64,000 nucleotides of DNA from Chitinophagales bacterium (GCA_020636545.1 JACJXS010000009.1:62001-126000), one strand, 5' to 3'; numbered from the stretch's first letter, positions 9,041 through 19,339 are shown. Notes: generated from the sequence alone by a model not told the origin. A program made the numbers and translations.

Positions 9041-12000
9041 TTAATCTTCGTCTTCTTCTATAAATGCTTTTTTAACCAATTTATCATGTTCTTTTTTATT
9101 AGCAACATTGATTTCTTGGAAAGCCTTAACACCAGTACCAGCAGAAATTCTATGACCAACAATCACGTTTTCTTTCAATCCTTGCATATAATCGATAGAC
9201 GCATTAATTGCAGCTCTGTTTAATACTTTGGTTGTTTCTTGGAATGATGCCGCAGAAATCCAGCTATCTACACCTAAAGAAGATTTTGTAATACCTTGTA
9301 ATAATGGACTTCCTGTTGCAGGTAAAGCATCTCTATATTCTAAAGTTTTTAAATCATTCTTTTTCAGGTTAGAATTTTCTTCTCTAATTTGACGCATAGT
9401 AACGATTTGTCCAGCATAAAGTTCTTGAGAATCTCCTGCCTCTGTAATCACTTTCTTATCAAAAATATCGTCGTTTACTTTTACAAATTCAAATCTATTA
9501 ACTGTATCGCCTTCTAAAAATTTAGTATCTCCAGCATCTTCAATCAATAAATTACTCATCATTTGTCTTACAATTACTTCAATGTGTTTATCATTGATTT
9601 TCACACCTTGAAGTCGATAAACTTCTTGAATTTCGTTTACTAAGTAAGCTTGTAAAGCACCTGGGCCTTTGATATTTAAAATATCAGCTGGTGTGATAGA
9701 ACCATCAGACAATGGCATACCCGCTTTTACGAAATCGCCATCTTGAACTAAAATATGTTTTGTCAAAGAAACTAAGTATTTCTTTCTTACACCATCTTTT
9801 GAAGTAACAGTGATTTCTCTATTTCCTCTCTTAATTGCTTTTGAGAAAGTAACTTGACCATCAATTTCAGAAACTTTTGCAGGATTAGAAGGATTTCTTG
9901 CCTCAAATAATTCTTGAACTCTTGGAAGACCTCCCGTGATATCTCGTACTTTACTTAAAATTCTTGGAATCTTCACTAAGATCGTACCAGTATTAACAGC
10001 AACATTGTCTTTTACAATAATGTGGCTACCAACTGGCATTGAATAAGAAGCCAATTCTTTTCCTTTATCATCAACTACTTTAATTGCAGGTGCTTTTTTC
10101 TTATCTCTCGATTCGATAGTTACCCATTCTATGTGGCCCTTTTGCTCATCAATTTCCTCTCTATAAGTAACGTTTTCTATGATATCTTCAAACTTCACAG
10201 TTCCTTTAAATTCAGAAACTACCACGTTATTATATGGATCCCAAGAACAGATTACATCGCCTTTTTTAACTTTTTGACCAGATTTTACAGCCAAAATTGA
10301 ACCATAAGGGATATTATTTGTGATGAGTACTCTTCCAGATTCTTCATCAACGATATTAATTTCACCTGTTCTTCCGATAATTACTTGTTTTACTGATCCG
10401 TCTTCAGCTTCTTGTTTTACAGATTTAACATCATCAAATTCTAACTTACCATCAAATTTAGCTAACAAGCTTGAATCTGCGGCAACTGATGCAGCAGCAC
10501 CACCCGCGTGGAATGTACGTAAAGTCAGCTGCGTACCTGGTTCTCCGATTGATTGTGCCGCTATAATACCAACAGCATCTCCCATCTGAGTTTTTTGATT
10601 ATTGGTTAAGTTTCTTCCATAACATTTTGAACAAACACCTCTATCTAATTCGCAAGTTAATACTGAACGAATTTCTACTTCTTCAATTCCAGATTCTTCA
10701 ATTTGCTTAGCCGTTGCTTCATTGATTAATTCTCCTTCTGAAGCAATTATTTCTCCAGAAACTGGGTGTACAACATCTAATAAAGCTGTTCTACCAACAA
10801 TTCTATCTGATAAAGATTCAATGATATCATCTCCTTCTTTAAGTGCGGCAACATTTAATCCTCTTAAAGTACCACAATCTTCTGCATTGATAATTACATC
10901 TTGGGCTACATCTACCAATCTTCTTGTCAGATAACCAGCATCCGCTGTTTTAAGTGCAGTATCCGCCAAACCTTTTCTAGCACCGTGTGTAGATATAAAG
11001 TACTCCAATACACTCAATCCATCTTTGAAATTAGAAAGGATTGGATTTTCAATAATATCTCCACCTGCAGAACCAGATTTTCTTGGTCTTGCCATCAAAC
11101 CTCTCATACCTGCCAACTGCTTAATTTGTTGTTTAGAACCCCTCGCACCAGAATCCAACATCATATAAACTGAATTAAATCCTTGTTTTGTAGATGAAAT
11201 TTCTTTCATCAATCCTTCGGTAATTCTTGTATCAACACGAGTCCAGATGTCAATAATTTGGTTATAACGTTCGTTGTTGGTAATTAATCCCGTATTGAAA
11301 TTTTGCCAAACATCTTCCACTTCTAATAAAGCTTCATTCAACAAGTTTTGTTTCAAATCTGGAATAATCAAGTCATCAATATTGAAAGATAAACCGCCTT
11401 TAAATGCTTGACGGTAACCCATTTCTTTAATATTATCTAAGAAATTTACCGTTGTTGGAATATCTGTTGTCGTTAAAACATTTCCAATAACATCTTTCAA
11501 GTTTTTCTTAGTTAAAAGTACATTGACAAACCCGCAAGATGCAGGAACATTTTGATTGAAGATAATTCTACCTAAAGTAGTTTCAATAATTTTATCTACC
11601 AATTTGCCATTCTCTAATACTTTGGTTTTTACTTTAACCCAAGCATGAATATCTGCTTTCTTCTCATTCAATGCAATAATCGCTTCTTCCGCAGAATAAA
11701 AAATTCTTCCTTCTCCTAGAACTTTCTCCGTTTCTGTTGTTTTTTTACCTTTTGTCAAATAGTATAGACCAAGCACCATATCCTGAGAAGGAATAGTCAT
11801 TGGCGAACCATTTTGAGGGTTCAAAATATTATGAGAAGATAAAACTAATAATTGAGCTTCTAAGATAGCAGCATTTCCAAGAGGAACGTGAACTGCCATT
11901 TGGTCACCGTCAAAATCGGCGTTGAATGCTGTTGTTACTAATGGATGCAATTGTATTGCTTTTCCTTCTATTAATTTTGGTTGGAAAGCCTGAATAGATA

Positions 12001-13360
12001 ATCTGTGTAAAGTTGGGGCTCTGTTCAATAATACAGGATGTCCTTTCATTACATTTTCCAAGATATCCCAAACTACAGATTCTTTTTTATCTACTAATTT
12101 TTTAGCAGATTTTACGGTTTTAACAACGCCTCTTTCTAATAATTTTCTAATGATAAACGGTTTGAATAACTCTGCCGCCATATCTTTTGGCAAACCGCAT
12201 TCGTGCATTTTTAATTCTGGGCCAACCACAATTACAGAACGACCTGAATAATCCACACGTTTTCCTAATAAGTTTTGACGGAAACGACCTTGTTTTCCTT
12301 TTAAACCATCAGATAATGATTTTAATGCACGTCCTCCATCGGCTTTTACAGCGTTAGATTTTCTTGAGTTGTCAAACAATGAATCTACTGCTTCTTGAAG
12401 CATTCTCTTTTCATTTCTCAAGATAACTTCAGGTGCTTTAATTTCAATTAATCTTTTTAAACGGTTATTTCTGATAATAACCCTTCTATATAAATCGTTT
12501 AAATCCGATGAAGCAAAACGACCACCATCTAATGGAACCAAAGGTCTTAATTCTGGTGGGATTACAGGTAAATAATGAACAACCATCCATTCTGGTCTGT
12601 TTTCTGTATGTTCATTGGCTTCTCTAAAAGCTTCTACAACACTTAATCTTTTTAATGCTTCAGATTTTCTTTGTTGAGATGTTTCATTCGATGCACTATG
12701 TCTTAATTCAGCAGCAAGTGCTGTTAATTTGATATTTGCTAATAAATCTCTAACGCCTTCACCTCCCATTTTGGCGATAAATTTATTTGGATCTTCTTCT
12801 GGTAATAATAAATTTTCTTTTGGTAAAGCATCCATTACATCTAAATATTCTTCTTCACTTAATAAGTCAAGGTATTTATATGTTTTCTTTTCACCATTTA
12901 TCATAATACCATCTTCCAAAATACCTGCTTGGATAACAGCATATCTTTCATAATAGATGATAGACTCTAAATTTTTAGAAGATAATCCTAAAACATAACC
13001 AATTTTATTTGGCAACGATTTGAAATACCAAATATGTACGATAGGTACAACCAATTTGATGTGACCCATTCTCTCACGACGTACCTTTTTCTCAGTAACT
13101 TCAACACCACATCTATCGCAAGTAATGCCTTTATAACGAATTCTTTTGTACTTACCGCAATAGCATTCATAATCTTTTGAAGGTCCAAAAATACGTTCGC
13201 AAAATAGTCCGTCCATCTCTGGCTTATACGTTCTATAGTTGATCGTTTCTGGCTTTTTCACTTCTCCACAAGAACGACTAAGAATAACATCTGGAGAAGC
13301 CAACTTTAAAGTAATTTTATTAAATTCGGCTTTAACTTTACTATCCTTCTTTAAAGGCAT
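9041..13360 (-). CDS. rpoC: DNA-directed RNA polymerase subunit beta'
   Basis: A full-length 1439-residue beta' subunit. Visible are the N-terminal zinc-ribbon cysteines (CYCGKY ... CDRCG, about 66-90), the invariant catalytic NADFDGD aspartate triad near residue 480, the bridge-helix/trigger-loop region with 'SIGEPGTQLTLRTFHAGG' near 940-960, the second zinc site ('CELDRGVCSKCYG', about 905-917), and the C-terminal 'VGHRISAGTG' segment. Length matches Bacteroidota homologues. The usual upstream partner rpoB is not present. Instead a 180-base gap separates rpoC from glmS on the same strand, with a possible promoter of its own, so rpoC appears to be transcribed apart from rpoB. Confidence 0.98.
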   Translation of the reverse strand: MPLKKDSKVKAEFNKITLKLASPDVILSRSCGEVKKPETINYRTYKPEMDGLFCERIFGPSKDYECYCGKYKRIRYKGITCDRCGVEVTEKKVRRERMGHIKLVVPIVHIWYFKSLPNKIGYVLGLSSKNLESIIYYERYAVIQAGILEDGIMINGEKKTYKYLDLLSEEEYLDVMDALPKENLLLPEEDPNKFIAKMGGEGVRDLLANIKLTALAAELRHSASNETSQQRKSEALKRLSVVEAFREANEHTENRPEWMVVHYLPVIPPELRPLVPLDGGRFASSDLNDLYRRVIIRNNRLKRLIEIKAPEVILRNEKRMLQEAVDSLFDNSRKSNAVKADGGRALKSLSDGLKGKQGRFRQNLLGKRVDYSGRSVIVVGPELKMHECGLPKDMAAELFKPFIIRKLLERGVVKTVKSAKKLVDKKESVVWDILENVMKGHPVLLNRAPTLHRLSIQAFQPKLIEGKAIQLHPLVTTAFNADFDGDQMAVHVPLGNAAILEAQLLVLSSHNILNPQNGSPMTIPSQDMVLGLYYLTKGKKTTETEKVLGEGRIFYSAEEAIIALNEKKADIHAWVKVKTKVLENGKLVDKIIETTLGRIIFNQNVPASCGFVNVLLTKKNLKDVIGNVLTTTDIPTTVNFLDNIKEMGYRQAFKGGLSFNIDDLIIPDLKQNLLNEALLEVEDVWQNFNTGLITNNERYNQIIDIWTRVDTRITEGLMKEISSTKQGFNSVYMMLDSGARGSKQQIKQLAGMRGLMARPRKSGSAGGDIIENPILSNFKDGLSVLEYFISTHGARKGLADTALKTADAGYLTRRLVDVAQDVIINAEDCGTLRGLNVAALKEGDDIIESLSDRIVGRTALLDVVHPVSGEIIASEGELINEATAKQIEESGIEEVEIRSVLTCELDRGVCSKCYGRNLTNNQKTQMGDAVGIIAAQSIGEPGTQLTLRTFHAGGAAASVAADSSLLAKFDGKLEFDDVKSVKQEAEDGSVKQVIIGRTGEINIVDEESGRVLITNNIPYGSILAVKSGQKVKKGDVICSWDPYNNVVVSEFKGTVKFEDIIENVTYREEIDEQKGHIEWVTIESRDKKKAPAIKVVDDKGKELASYSMPVGSHIIVKDNVAVNTGTILVKIPRILSKVRDITGGLPRVQELFEARNPSNPAKVSEIDGQVTFSKAIKRGNREITVTSKDGVRKKYLVSLTKHILVQDGDFVKAGMPLSDGSITPADILNIKGPGALQAYLVNEIQEVYRLQGVKINDKHIEVIVRQMMSNLLIEDAGDTKFLEGDTVNRFEFVKVNDDIFDKKVITEAGDSQELYAGQIVTMRQIREENSNLKKNDLKTLEYRDALPATGSPLLQGITKSSLGVDSWISAASFQETTKVLNRAAINASIDYMQGLKENVIVGHRISAGTGVKAFQEINVANKKEHDKLVKKAFIEEDED

Positions 13361-13427
13361 AAATAATTTTTTTTAGATTAAAAAATATTTTAACAGAAAA
13401 ACTATGCACAAAGTACATAGTGAGGTG

Positions 13428-13435
13428 CAAAAGTA
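13428..13435 (-). promoter_or_regulatory. candidate rpoC -7 promoter box (TACTTTTG)
   Basis: On the minus strand TACTTTTG matches the Bacteroidota -7 consensus TAnnTTTG exactly, about 68 bases before the rpoC ATG. The region 19 bases upstream ends in TTTATG rather than a clear TTTG. The predicted leader contains a small hairpin (ACTATG at 13401-13406 with CATAGT at 13416-13421). A promoter is expected here because rpoB is not upstream. Confidence 0.4.
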
Positions 13436-13540
13436 CAACTTAAAAATTAGAATACATAAAAAAGAAGTAGATTTTTTAGGTTAATTAAAAATTAAGTTCA
13501 ACGAACCTCTTTCAGATTAAATAATCTTTATGTTTTAAAT

Positions 13541-15388
13541 CTATTCTACGGTAACGCTCTTTGCCAAGTTTCTTGGCTGATCTACATTACAGCCTCTCAT
13601 TACTGCAATATGGTAAGCCAATAATTGCAATGGAACAACAGAAAGTATAGGAGACAAAGCTTCTAAAGTATTTGGAATTTCAATAACATATTCCGCTAAT
13701 GCTTCTACTTCTGTATCTCCCTCTGTAACTACAGCGATAATTCTACCTTTTCTTGTCTTAACTTCCTCCACATTTGAAATTACTTTTTCATAGTGTTGGC
13801 AATTAGGTGCTAATACCACAACTGGCATGTTTTTATCAATCAAAGCAATCGGTCCATGTTTCATTTCGGCAGCTGGATAACCTTCGGCGTGAATATAAGA
13901 GATTTCTTTTAATTTTAATGCCCCTTCCAATGCAACAGGGAAATTAAAGCCTCTTCCTAAATATAAAAAATTGCTTGAATCTTGAAAAACTTCTGCAATC
14001 TCTTTAATATAACTATCACTTTCTAAAATTTTTTCAATTTTAGCAGGTAGCAAATCTAATTCATTTAAAAATTCATTGAGTTTAGGCGAAGAAATCGTAC
14101 CTCTTAACTCTGCCAATTGTAAAGCAAGTAACACTAATATACTTACTTGTGTTGTAAATGCTTTTGTTGATGCTACACCAATTTCAGGACCTGCATGTGT
14201 ATAAGAACCCGCATCTGTCATTCTGGCGATACTTGAACCTACAACATTACAAATACCATAAATAAAAGCTCCTTTTTGTTTTGCTAATTCCAACGCAGCT
14301 TTTGTATCTGCTGTTTCTCCAGATTGAGAAATAGCAATTACAATATCTTTTTCAGATAAAACTGGATTTCGATATCTAAATTCACTAGCATATTCTACAT
14401 CCACATTCACTCTTGCCAATTCCTCAATTAGGTATTCTCCTATCAAGCCACTATGCCATGAAGTACCACAAGCAACAATAATTATACGTTCCGCATTTTT
14501 AAAGCTGCTTTCAAATTTATTTATTCCACCTAAGCTTATTTTCATTTGCTCTAAACTCATTCTGCCTCGAATACTATTTAAAATAGCTTGTGGTTGTTCG
14601 TGAATTTCTTTCATCATAAAATGTTCAAATCCTCCTTTTTCTATCGCTTCAAGGCTAATACTTAATTCTTCGATATAAGGATTTTGAACAACATTGTCTT
14701 TTAGACTCTTTATTTCAATTTCACCATTTAAGTGCAAAACAGCCATTTGACCATCTTCGATATAACTAACTCTTCTAGTATGTTCAATAAGCGGAGAACC
14801 GTCAGAAGCTACATATAATTCTCCATCACCAAACCCAATTACCATTGGGCTACTCATTTTTGCAACTACTAATTTATCTGGTTCTTTTTTTGAAATAACG
14901 ACAATAGCATAAGCACCTACTACTTCATTCAACGCTAAACGAACGGCTTCAGCTAAATCAACTTGTACATTTTTTTGGATATCGTCAATCAGGTGTGCAA
15001 CAACTTCAGTATCTGTCTGTGAACGAAACTGATAGCCTCTTTGTTCTAATGCTTTTTTTAACGCATTATAGTTTTCAATAATTCCATTATGAATAATCGC
15101 AATATCCCCATCTGTATTAATATGTGGGTGGGCGTTTACATCATTAGCTTCTCCATGTGTTGCCCATCTTGTATGACCAATTCCAATATTTCCTTCAATA
15201 TTATTTGCTAAGGCAAAAGCTTCCATTTCTATCACTTTGCCTTTTTTCTTATAAACGTTTAGATTATGTTCTTTATCTAAAATTGCAACACCAGAACTAT
15301 CATAACCTCTGTATTCTAACCTTTTTAATCCATTTACTATTATTGGAAAGGCTTTCTTTTTTCCTATATATCCTACAATTCCACACAT
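13541..15388 (-). CDS. glmS: glutamine--fructose-6-phosphate aminotransferase (isomerising)
   Basis: A 615-residue GlmS that makes glucosamine-6-phosphate for peptidoglycan and lipopolysaccharide. The N-terminal glutaminase starts MCGIVGYIG, with Cys2 as nucleophile after Met removal. Two SIS sugar-isomerase domains follow ('ACGTSWHSG' and 'SQSGETADT'; 'LGRGFNFPVALEGALKLKE'), and the C-terminus ends in the expected 'RNLAKSVTVE'. It lies 11 bases downstream of the DUF4270 lipoprotein gene, so the glycogen synthase, DUF4270 and glmS genes probably form one operon. No glmS ribozyme is visible upstream, as expected outside Firmicutes. Confidence 0.97.
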   Translation of the reverse strand: MCGIVGYIGKKKAFPIIVNGLKRLEYRGYDSSGVAILDKEHNLNVYKKKGKVIEMEAFALANNIEGNIGIGHTRWATHGEANDVNAHPHINTDGDIAIIHNGIIENYNALKKALEQRGYQFRSQTDTEVVAHLIDDIQKNVQVDLAEAVRLALNEVVGAYAIVVISKKEPDKLVVAKMSSPMVIGFGDGELYVASDGSPLIEHTRRVSYIEDGQMAVLHLNGEIEIKSLKDNVVQNPYIEELSISLEAIEKGGFEHFMMKEIHEQPQAILNSIRGRMSLEQMKISLGGINKFESSFKNAERIIIVACGTSWHSGLIGEYLIEELARVNVDVEYASEFRYRNPVLSEKDIVIAISQSGETADTKAALELAKQKGAFIYGICNVVGSSIARMTDAGSYTHAGPEIGVASTKAFTTQVSILVLLALQLAELRGTISSPKLNEFLNELDLLPAKIEKILESDSYIKEIAEVFQDSSNFLYLGRGFNFPVALEGALKLKEISYIHAEGYPAAEMKHGPIALIDKNMPVVVLAPNCQHYEKVISNVEEVKTRKGRIIAVVTEGDTEVEALAEYVIEIPNTLEALSPILSVVPLQLLAYHIAVMRGCNVDQPRNLAKSVTVE

Positions 15389-15399
15389 AAATTTTTATA

Positions 15400-16767
15400 T
15401 TACTGCTTTGAATAAAATATTTTCAATCTTGTTTTTTGATAAATATCACTACTATTAGTACCTCCAATCGTTAATTTTGTTGGAGCATAACCACCAAGAT
15501 AAGAAATATCATTCAGTTCTGCTTCTGTATTTTGATTAATATTGTGGTTCGATAAATAAATATCTCTCGTTGTTAATCTGCCTAACCACATTTCTTTTAC
15601 AATAGTTGAAATATTAATATTATATCGAGCTACTTTTTCATTATTTCCATTTACATAAACAGAATCTTTTGCACCAATTCCTGAAATTTTAAAATTCCCT
15701 GAATTGTCTTTATATAATGCATAAATAATAGAAACATTAGAACTTGTATCAGCATTTGAATTAATTTGAGTAACATATAATTCTGCTTTATTCACTGCAG
15801 CTTGCTGATTTATCAAATTAGTGAAATCTGGAATTGTAATTTTATTCATCAAACCAGCTTGTCCGATGATGTAATTAATACTATCTGTCAATTCTACAGA
15901 ACTTAATGCATTGTTTACTGCTGCATTATATGTATTTCCATAAACATTTATAGCTGAAGATTGTAAATACGTCGTACTTTCTTTAACGACACTTGTCAAG
16001 CGTGGGTACATATTCATTTCTTTTCTAACACCATTTTTATCTTTCAAAAAGATAGTAAATCGAGTTTTGTCACTTGTTAAATCTACTAAAGCCATAGCAT
16101 TGCCTAAATTATTCTCAAAAGCAACTTCTAATCCTCTAAAATAATTATCAAAATTAGCATATTTAGTTAAAACACTATCCGTAGAGCCAATTTTATCAAT
16201 AAAAGTTTGAGCATAGCTAGTTTCCATTGGTACTCGAATTACAGAAAGAGAGCCTAAAGTATCTCCCGTATATGTGAAAAATTTTTGACTGGGTTTCAAT
16301 GCAATATTATTTGCTCTCCCGACTTCTGTTGTGCCAAAGAAAGCAGCATTATCAGAATAGTATTTTTGATTTTCTAAAATATTATCATTCAATGATTTAA
16401 CCACAATATTTTGAGTGGAATTAGTATCGCCGTAAACAATATTGTATTTCATAAATAACACTGCCGAATCAATCGTATATGGAGCTAAAGAATCAGCTAA
16501 AGCAATTGCTGGATTTGCTAATTCAAACATTAATTTGGCATGATTTTTCCCATATTCACCACTTTGCAACACACCAACATAATTAAAAATCAATTTGTCT
16601 GTTCTTACTGGCGATTCTGCAATCGTCTTTGATGTTAATAAAAATGAATCTGAAAGCTCTAAATTCAAATAATCTGAATTGGGTAAAATATCGCCGCCTA
16701 TATTGTCAGCTTTTTTACAAGAAAAGATTGCTGTAAAAGCTAAAAGGATTAAAAAGTATTGCTTCAT
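15400..16767 (-). CDS. DUF4270 family lipoprotein
   Basis: A 455-residue lipoprotein. The signal sequence (1-16) ends in a lipobox (AIFSC, modified Cys17). The rest has the DUF4270 pattern, including an early 'GGDILPNSDYLN' segment, repeated beta-rich blocks with Asn/Asp/Ser content, and a C-terminal 'RLKIFYSKQ'. DUF4270 proteins are typical of Bacteroidota and are presumed periplasmic or outer-membrane. Their role is unknown. It sits between the short glycogen synthase and glmS, 5 bases after the first and 11 bases before the second, which suggests an envelope or carbohydrate-related role. Confidence 0.85.
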   Translation of the reverse strand: MKQYFLILLAFTAIFSCKKADNIGGDILPNSDYLNLELSDSFLLTSKTIAESPVRTDKLIFNYVGVLQSGEYGKNHAKLMFELANPAIALADSLAPYTIDSAVLFMKYNIVYGDTNSTQNIVVKSLNDNILENQKYYSDNAAFFGTTEVGRANNIALKPSQKFFTYTGDTLGSLSVIRVPMETSYAQTFIDKIGSTDSVLTKYANFDNYFRGLEVAFENNLGNAMALVDLTSDKTRFTIFLKDKNGVRKEMNMYPRLTSVVKESTTYLQSSAINVYGNTYNAAVNNALSSVELTDSINYIIGQAGLMNKITIPDFTNLINQQAAVNKAELYVTQINSNADTSSNVSIIYALYKDNSGNFKISGIGAKDSVYVNGNNEKVARYNINISTIVKEMWLGRLTTRDIYLSNHNINQNTEAELNDISYLGGYAPTKLTIGGTNSSDIYQKTRLKIFYSKQ

Positions 16768-16772
16768 GTATA

Positions 16773-17582
16773 TTATCCAATAATTTGGTTGTAAAAATCT
16801 AAATATTTTTGTTGGATATCAATATCTTCTTGATATTCTAACCAAGGTTTTTTTGCAGCGAGTTTCTTAAAAGTATCCACATCACTCAACTCTTCAGAAC
16901 CAATGCTTATGGCATCAGCAAATTTTATACCTAATTTATTTAAACATACATTATTTAATCCTTCTAAAAGTTGTATGTCTTTATCTTTTATTTGTTCACT
17001 AATTTTTGCTTTTTTCAAAAATCCATTATTCAATTCTTCTTGAAAATCTTGTTCGTACAAAGAATAAATAATTTTACTGTTTGTAAAAATTGGATCTTTA
17101 GCATAATGTGTTCTCAAATACATTGGTATCAAACTTGTAAACCAACCATGGCAATGAATAATATCAGGTGTCCAGCCAAATTTCCGTACTGTCTCAATCA
17201 AACTTTTACAGAAGAAAATCATACGCTCTCCATTGTCTTCCAAGAAATTTTCTTCTTCATCTCTGAAAACTAATTTTCTTTTAAAAAATTCTTCATTATC
17301 TAAAAAGTAAACTTGTATTCTTGTTCCAGGCAAGGACGCAACTTTAATGATTAATGGATAATCTAAATCGTCAATAATGATATTTATCCCAGAAAGCCTA
17401 ACCACTTCATGCAATCGGTTTCTTCTTTCATTGATTACTCCAAAACGTGGCATCAGCACTCTCACTTCCCAGCCATTGTCTGTCGCCATTGGAGCTAATC
17501 TTTTAACCAAACTTGCCATTTCTGTCAATGCCAAATAAGGATCCATTTCTTGTGCCACAAACAATAATCTTTTTTGTTCCAT
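16773..17582 (-). CDS. short glycogen/starch synthase-like protein (GT5 N-terminal domain)
   Basis: A 269-residue protein resembling only the N-terminal Rossmann half of GT5 glycogen synthases. It starts 'RLLFVAQEMDPYLALTEMA' and has 'DIIHCHGWFTSLIPMYLR', the conserved acceptor-side helix. Full glycogen synthases are about 480 residues, and the C-terminal ADP-glucose domain with KxGGL-type loops is missing. This short form is common in Bacteroidota beside DUF4270 and panC, so it is not a truncation specific to this genome, but catalysis is doubtful. It diverges from panC across a short intergenic region. Confidence 0.8.
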   Translation of the reverse strand: MEQKRLLFVAQEMDPYLALTEMASLVKRLAPMATDNGWEVRVLMPRFGVINERRNRLHEVVRLSGINIIIDDLDYPLIIKVASLPGTRIQVYFLDNEEFFKRKLVFRDEEENFLEDNGERMIFFCKSLIETVRKFGWTPDIIHCHGWFTSLIPMYLRTHYAKDPIFTNSKIIYSLYEQDFQEELNNGFLKKAKISEQIKDKDIQLLEGLNNVCLNKLGIKFADAISIGSEELSDVDTFKKLAAKKPWLEYQEDIDIQQKYLDFYNQIIG

Positions 17583-17626
17583 ACGCTACTTCCTCAATTT
17601 TTTTTCTTAATTTTTAAAAATCTGCA

Positions 17627-17634
17627 CAAAGGTA
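17627..17634 (-). promoter_or_regulatory. candidate -7 box (TACCTTTG) for the glycogen synthase operon
   Basis: An exact TAnnTTTG match on the minus strand, 45 bases before the glycogen synthase ATG in the divergent gap with panC. No good -33 TTG is seen at the normal distance. Confidence 0.35.
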
Positions 17635-17670
17635 CGAATATTATGTGTTAATATTGCTTATTTTTTGAAA

Positions 17671-18525
17671 ATGAAAGTATTTAGCTCTATAATTGAAATC
17701 AGAAAATTTTTAGACGAACAGTCTGAAAGTCAATTAATAATTGGATTTGTTCCAACTATGGGTGCTTTACATCAAGGACATTTATCGCTTATTGAGCAAT
17801 CTAAAAAAAGTTGTGATATTACTATTTGCAGTATTTTTGTAAACCCTACTCAATTTAACGATAAAAAAGATTTTGAAAAGTATCCTATTCAAATTGATGC
17901 TGATTTAGAAATGTTGATTGCAGCTGGTTGTGATGTTGTATTTATTCCTTCGGTAGATGAAATGTATCCTGAAGGAACTACACAAGATAAACTACTTGTT
18001 GATTTAGGATTTTTAGGCAAAACTTTGGAAGCCGAAAAACGACCTGGGCATTATGAAGGTGTCATTCAAATTGTAAAAAAATTATTGGATATTGTTCAAC
18101 CCAATTTGCTTTTTTTAGGACAAAAAGATTATCAGCAATGTATGGTTATTCAAAAATTGATAGACACATTTAATATTCCTACAAAAATTGTTATTTGTAC
18201 CACTAAAAGAGAAGCTGATGGCTTGGCGATGAGTTCGAGAAATGTACGTTTAAGTGATGCTGCTAGAAAAGTTGCTTTAAAATTATTTCAAGCATTAACG
18301 GATATACAAAATCGTTTCAAAACAGAAAATATAGCACAAATTATTGCTGAAAATATTAATTTTTTAAATCAAGATAATTTGATAGAAACAGAATATTTGG
18401 TGGTGGTAAATGGCAAAACTTTAGAGCTTATTTTGGAATATAATGAACAAATTCCTATTACTGCTTTGGTTGCAGCAAAAGTGGGAGAAGTTCGCTTAAT
18501 TGATAATTTAATTTTACAAGCATGA
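17671..18525 (+). CDS. panC: pantothenate synthetase
   Basis: PanC joins pantoate and beta-alanine with ATP, the last step of pantothenate synthesis. The nucleotidyltransferase signature 'MGALHQGHLSLIEQ' near residue 30 has the HxGH-type motif, followed by 'SIFVNPTQF', 'PGHYEGVIQIVKKL' and 'LFLGQKDYQQ', with the KMSKS-like 'MSSRN' near residue 190. The ATG at 17671 was chosen. A TTG two codons upstream (17665) is possible but less likely. The proC start overlaps its stop by four bases (ATGA), so the two are coupled. Confidence 0.95.
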   Translation: MKVFSSIIEIRKFLDEQSESQLIIGFVPTMGALHQGHLSLIEQSKKSCDITICSIFVNPTQFNDKKDFEKYPIQIDADLEMLIAAGCDVVFIPSVDEMYPEGTTQDKLLVDLGFLGKTLEAEKRPGHYEGVIQIVKKLLDIVQPNLLFLGQKDYQQCMVIQKLIDTFNIPTKIVICTTKREADGLAMSSRNVRLSDAARKVALKLFQALTDIQNRFKTENIAQIIAENINFLNQDNLIETEYLVVVNGKTLELILEYNEQIPITALVAAKVGEVRLIDNLILQA

Positions 18526-19325
18526 AAATAGTGATTATTGGGGGTGGAAATATGGGCAAGTCTTTTGCTCAGAGTTTTTTAAATGCCAATTTGATAGCAT
18601 ACAAAGATTTATTTATCGTTGAAAAAAATGAGCAACAAATTGCTATCTTAAAACAAGAAGGCATTCAAAATATTGAAACAGCTATTCATTCATTTATTGA
18701 ATCAATGGATATTATTATTTTGGCGACCAAACCTCAAGATGCGTCCGTAATTTTTGATGATATTCGTCCATTTATTCAAGAAAAACAGATTGTATTATCA
18801 ATTATGGCTGGCGTTTCAATACAAACTATTCAAGAAAGTTTAAATACAAAGAAAGTGGTGCGATGTATGCCTAATTTACCTTGTCAAATTGGTTTGGGTG
18901 TAACTGGCTTTTTGATGGATAATAGTATTGAACAAGTGCAATCTACATATATTTTACAGCTTTTAAATACGACTGGAATTGCAATTGCATTAAAAGAAGA
19001 AGACCAATTGAATGCTATAACTGCAATTTCTGGAAGCGGTCCTGCTTATGTTTTTTATTTTATGCAAAGTATGGTCGAACAGGCTAAAAATTATGGCTTT
19101 TCGGAAAAAGATGCTGAAAAAATCGTTGCCCAAACATTTCTTGGTGCCGTTGAATTATTCCTAAAAAATGATTTATCTAACCAAGAATGGATACAACGTG
19201 TGGCATCAAAAGGTGGCACAACGGAAGCTGCTATTTCAATCTTTAATCAGAACAATATAGCCAAATCTATTCAAGATGGTTTAGATGCAGCATTAAATCG
19301 GTCGAGAGCGTTGAGTAATAAATAA
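18522..19325 (+). CDS. proC: pyrroline-5-carboxylate reductase
   Basis: A 267-residue ProC that reduces pyrroline-5-carboxylate to proline with NAD(P)H. The N-terminal dinucleotide fold starts 'IVIIGGGNMG', 'LATKPQD' is near residue 68, and the dimerisation/active-site block 'AISGSGPAYVFYFM' is near residue 170. The C-terminal 'VASKGGTTEAAI' signature is intact. It overlaps panC by four bases, and pairing of these two genes is an operon arrangement without an obvious pathway link. A 57-bp repeat begins 15 bases after its stop. Confidence 0.95.
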   Translation: MKIVIIGGGNMGKSFAQSFLNANLIAYKDLFIVEKNEQQIAILKQEGIQNIETAIHSFIESMDIIILATKPQDASVIFDDIRPFIQEKQIVLSIMAGVSIQTIQESLNTKKVVRCMPNLPCQIGLGVTGFLMDNSIEQVQSTYILQLLNTTGIAIALKEEDQLNAITAISGSGPAYVFYFMQSMVEQAKNYGFSEKDAEKIVAQTFLGAVELFLKNDLSNQEWIQRVASKGGTTEAAISIFNQNNIAKSIQDGLDAALNRSRALSNK

Positions 19326-19339
19326 ACAAAAGCTAAACC

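Noticed and set aside
10320..10934. Open frames on the plus strand inside rpoC (and similar ones inside other genes)
   Set aside because: They mirror the codon structure of the real gene on the other strand and have no family resemblance, ribosome-binding site or promoter.
16773..17582. The short glycogen synthase as a truncated pseudogene
   Set aside because: The 269-residue form with intact ends beside DUF4270 and panC is a regular Bacteroidota arrangement, so it was kept as a normal gene.
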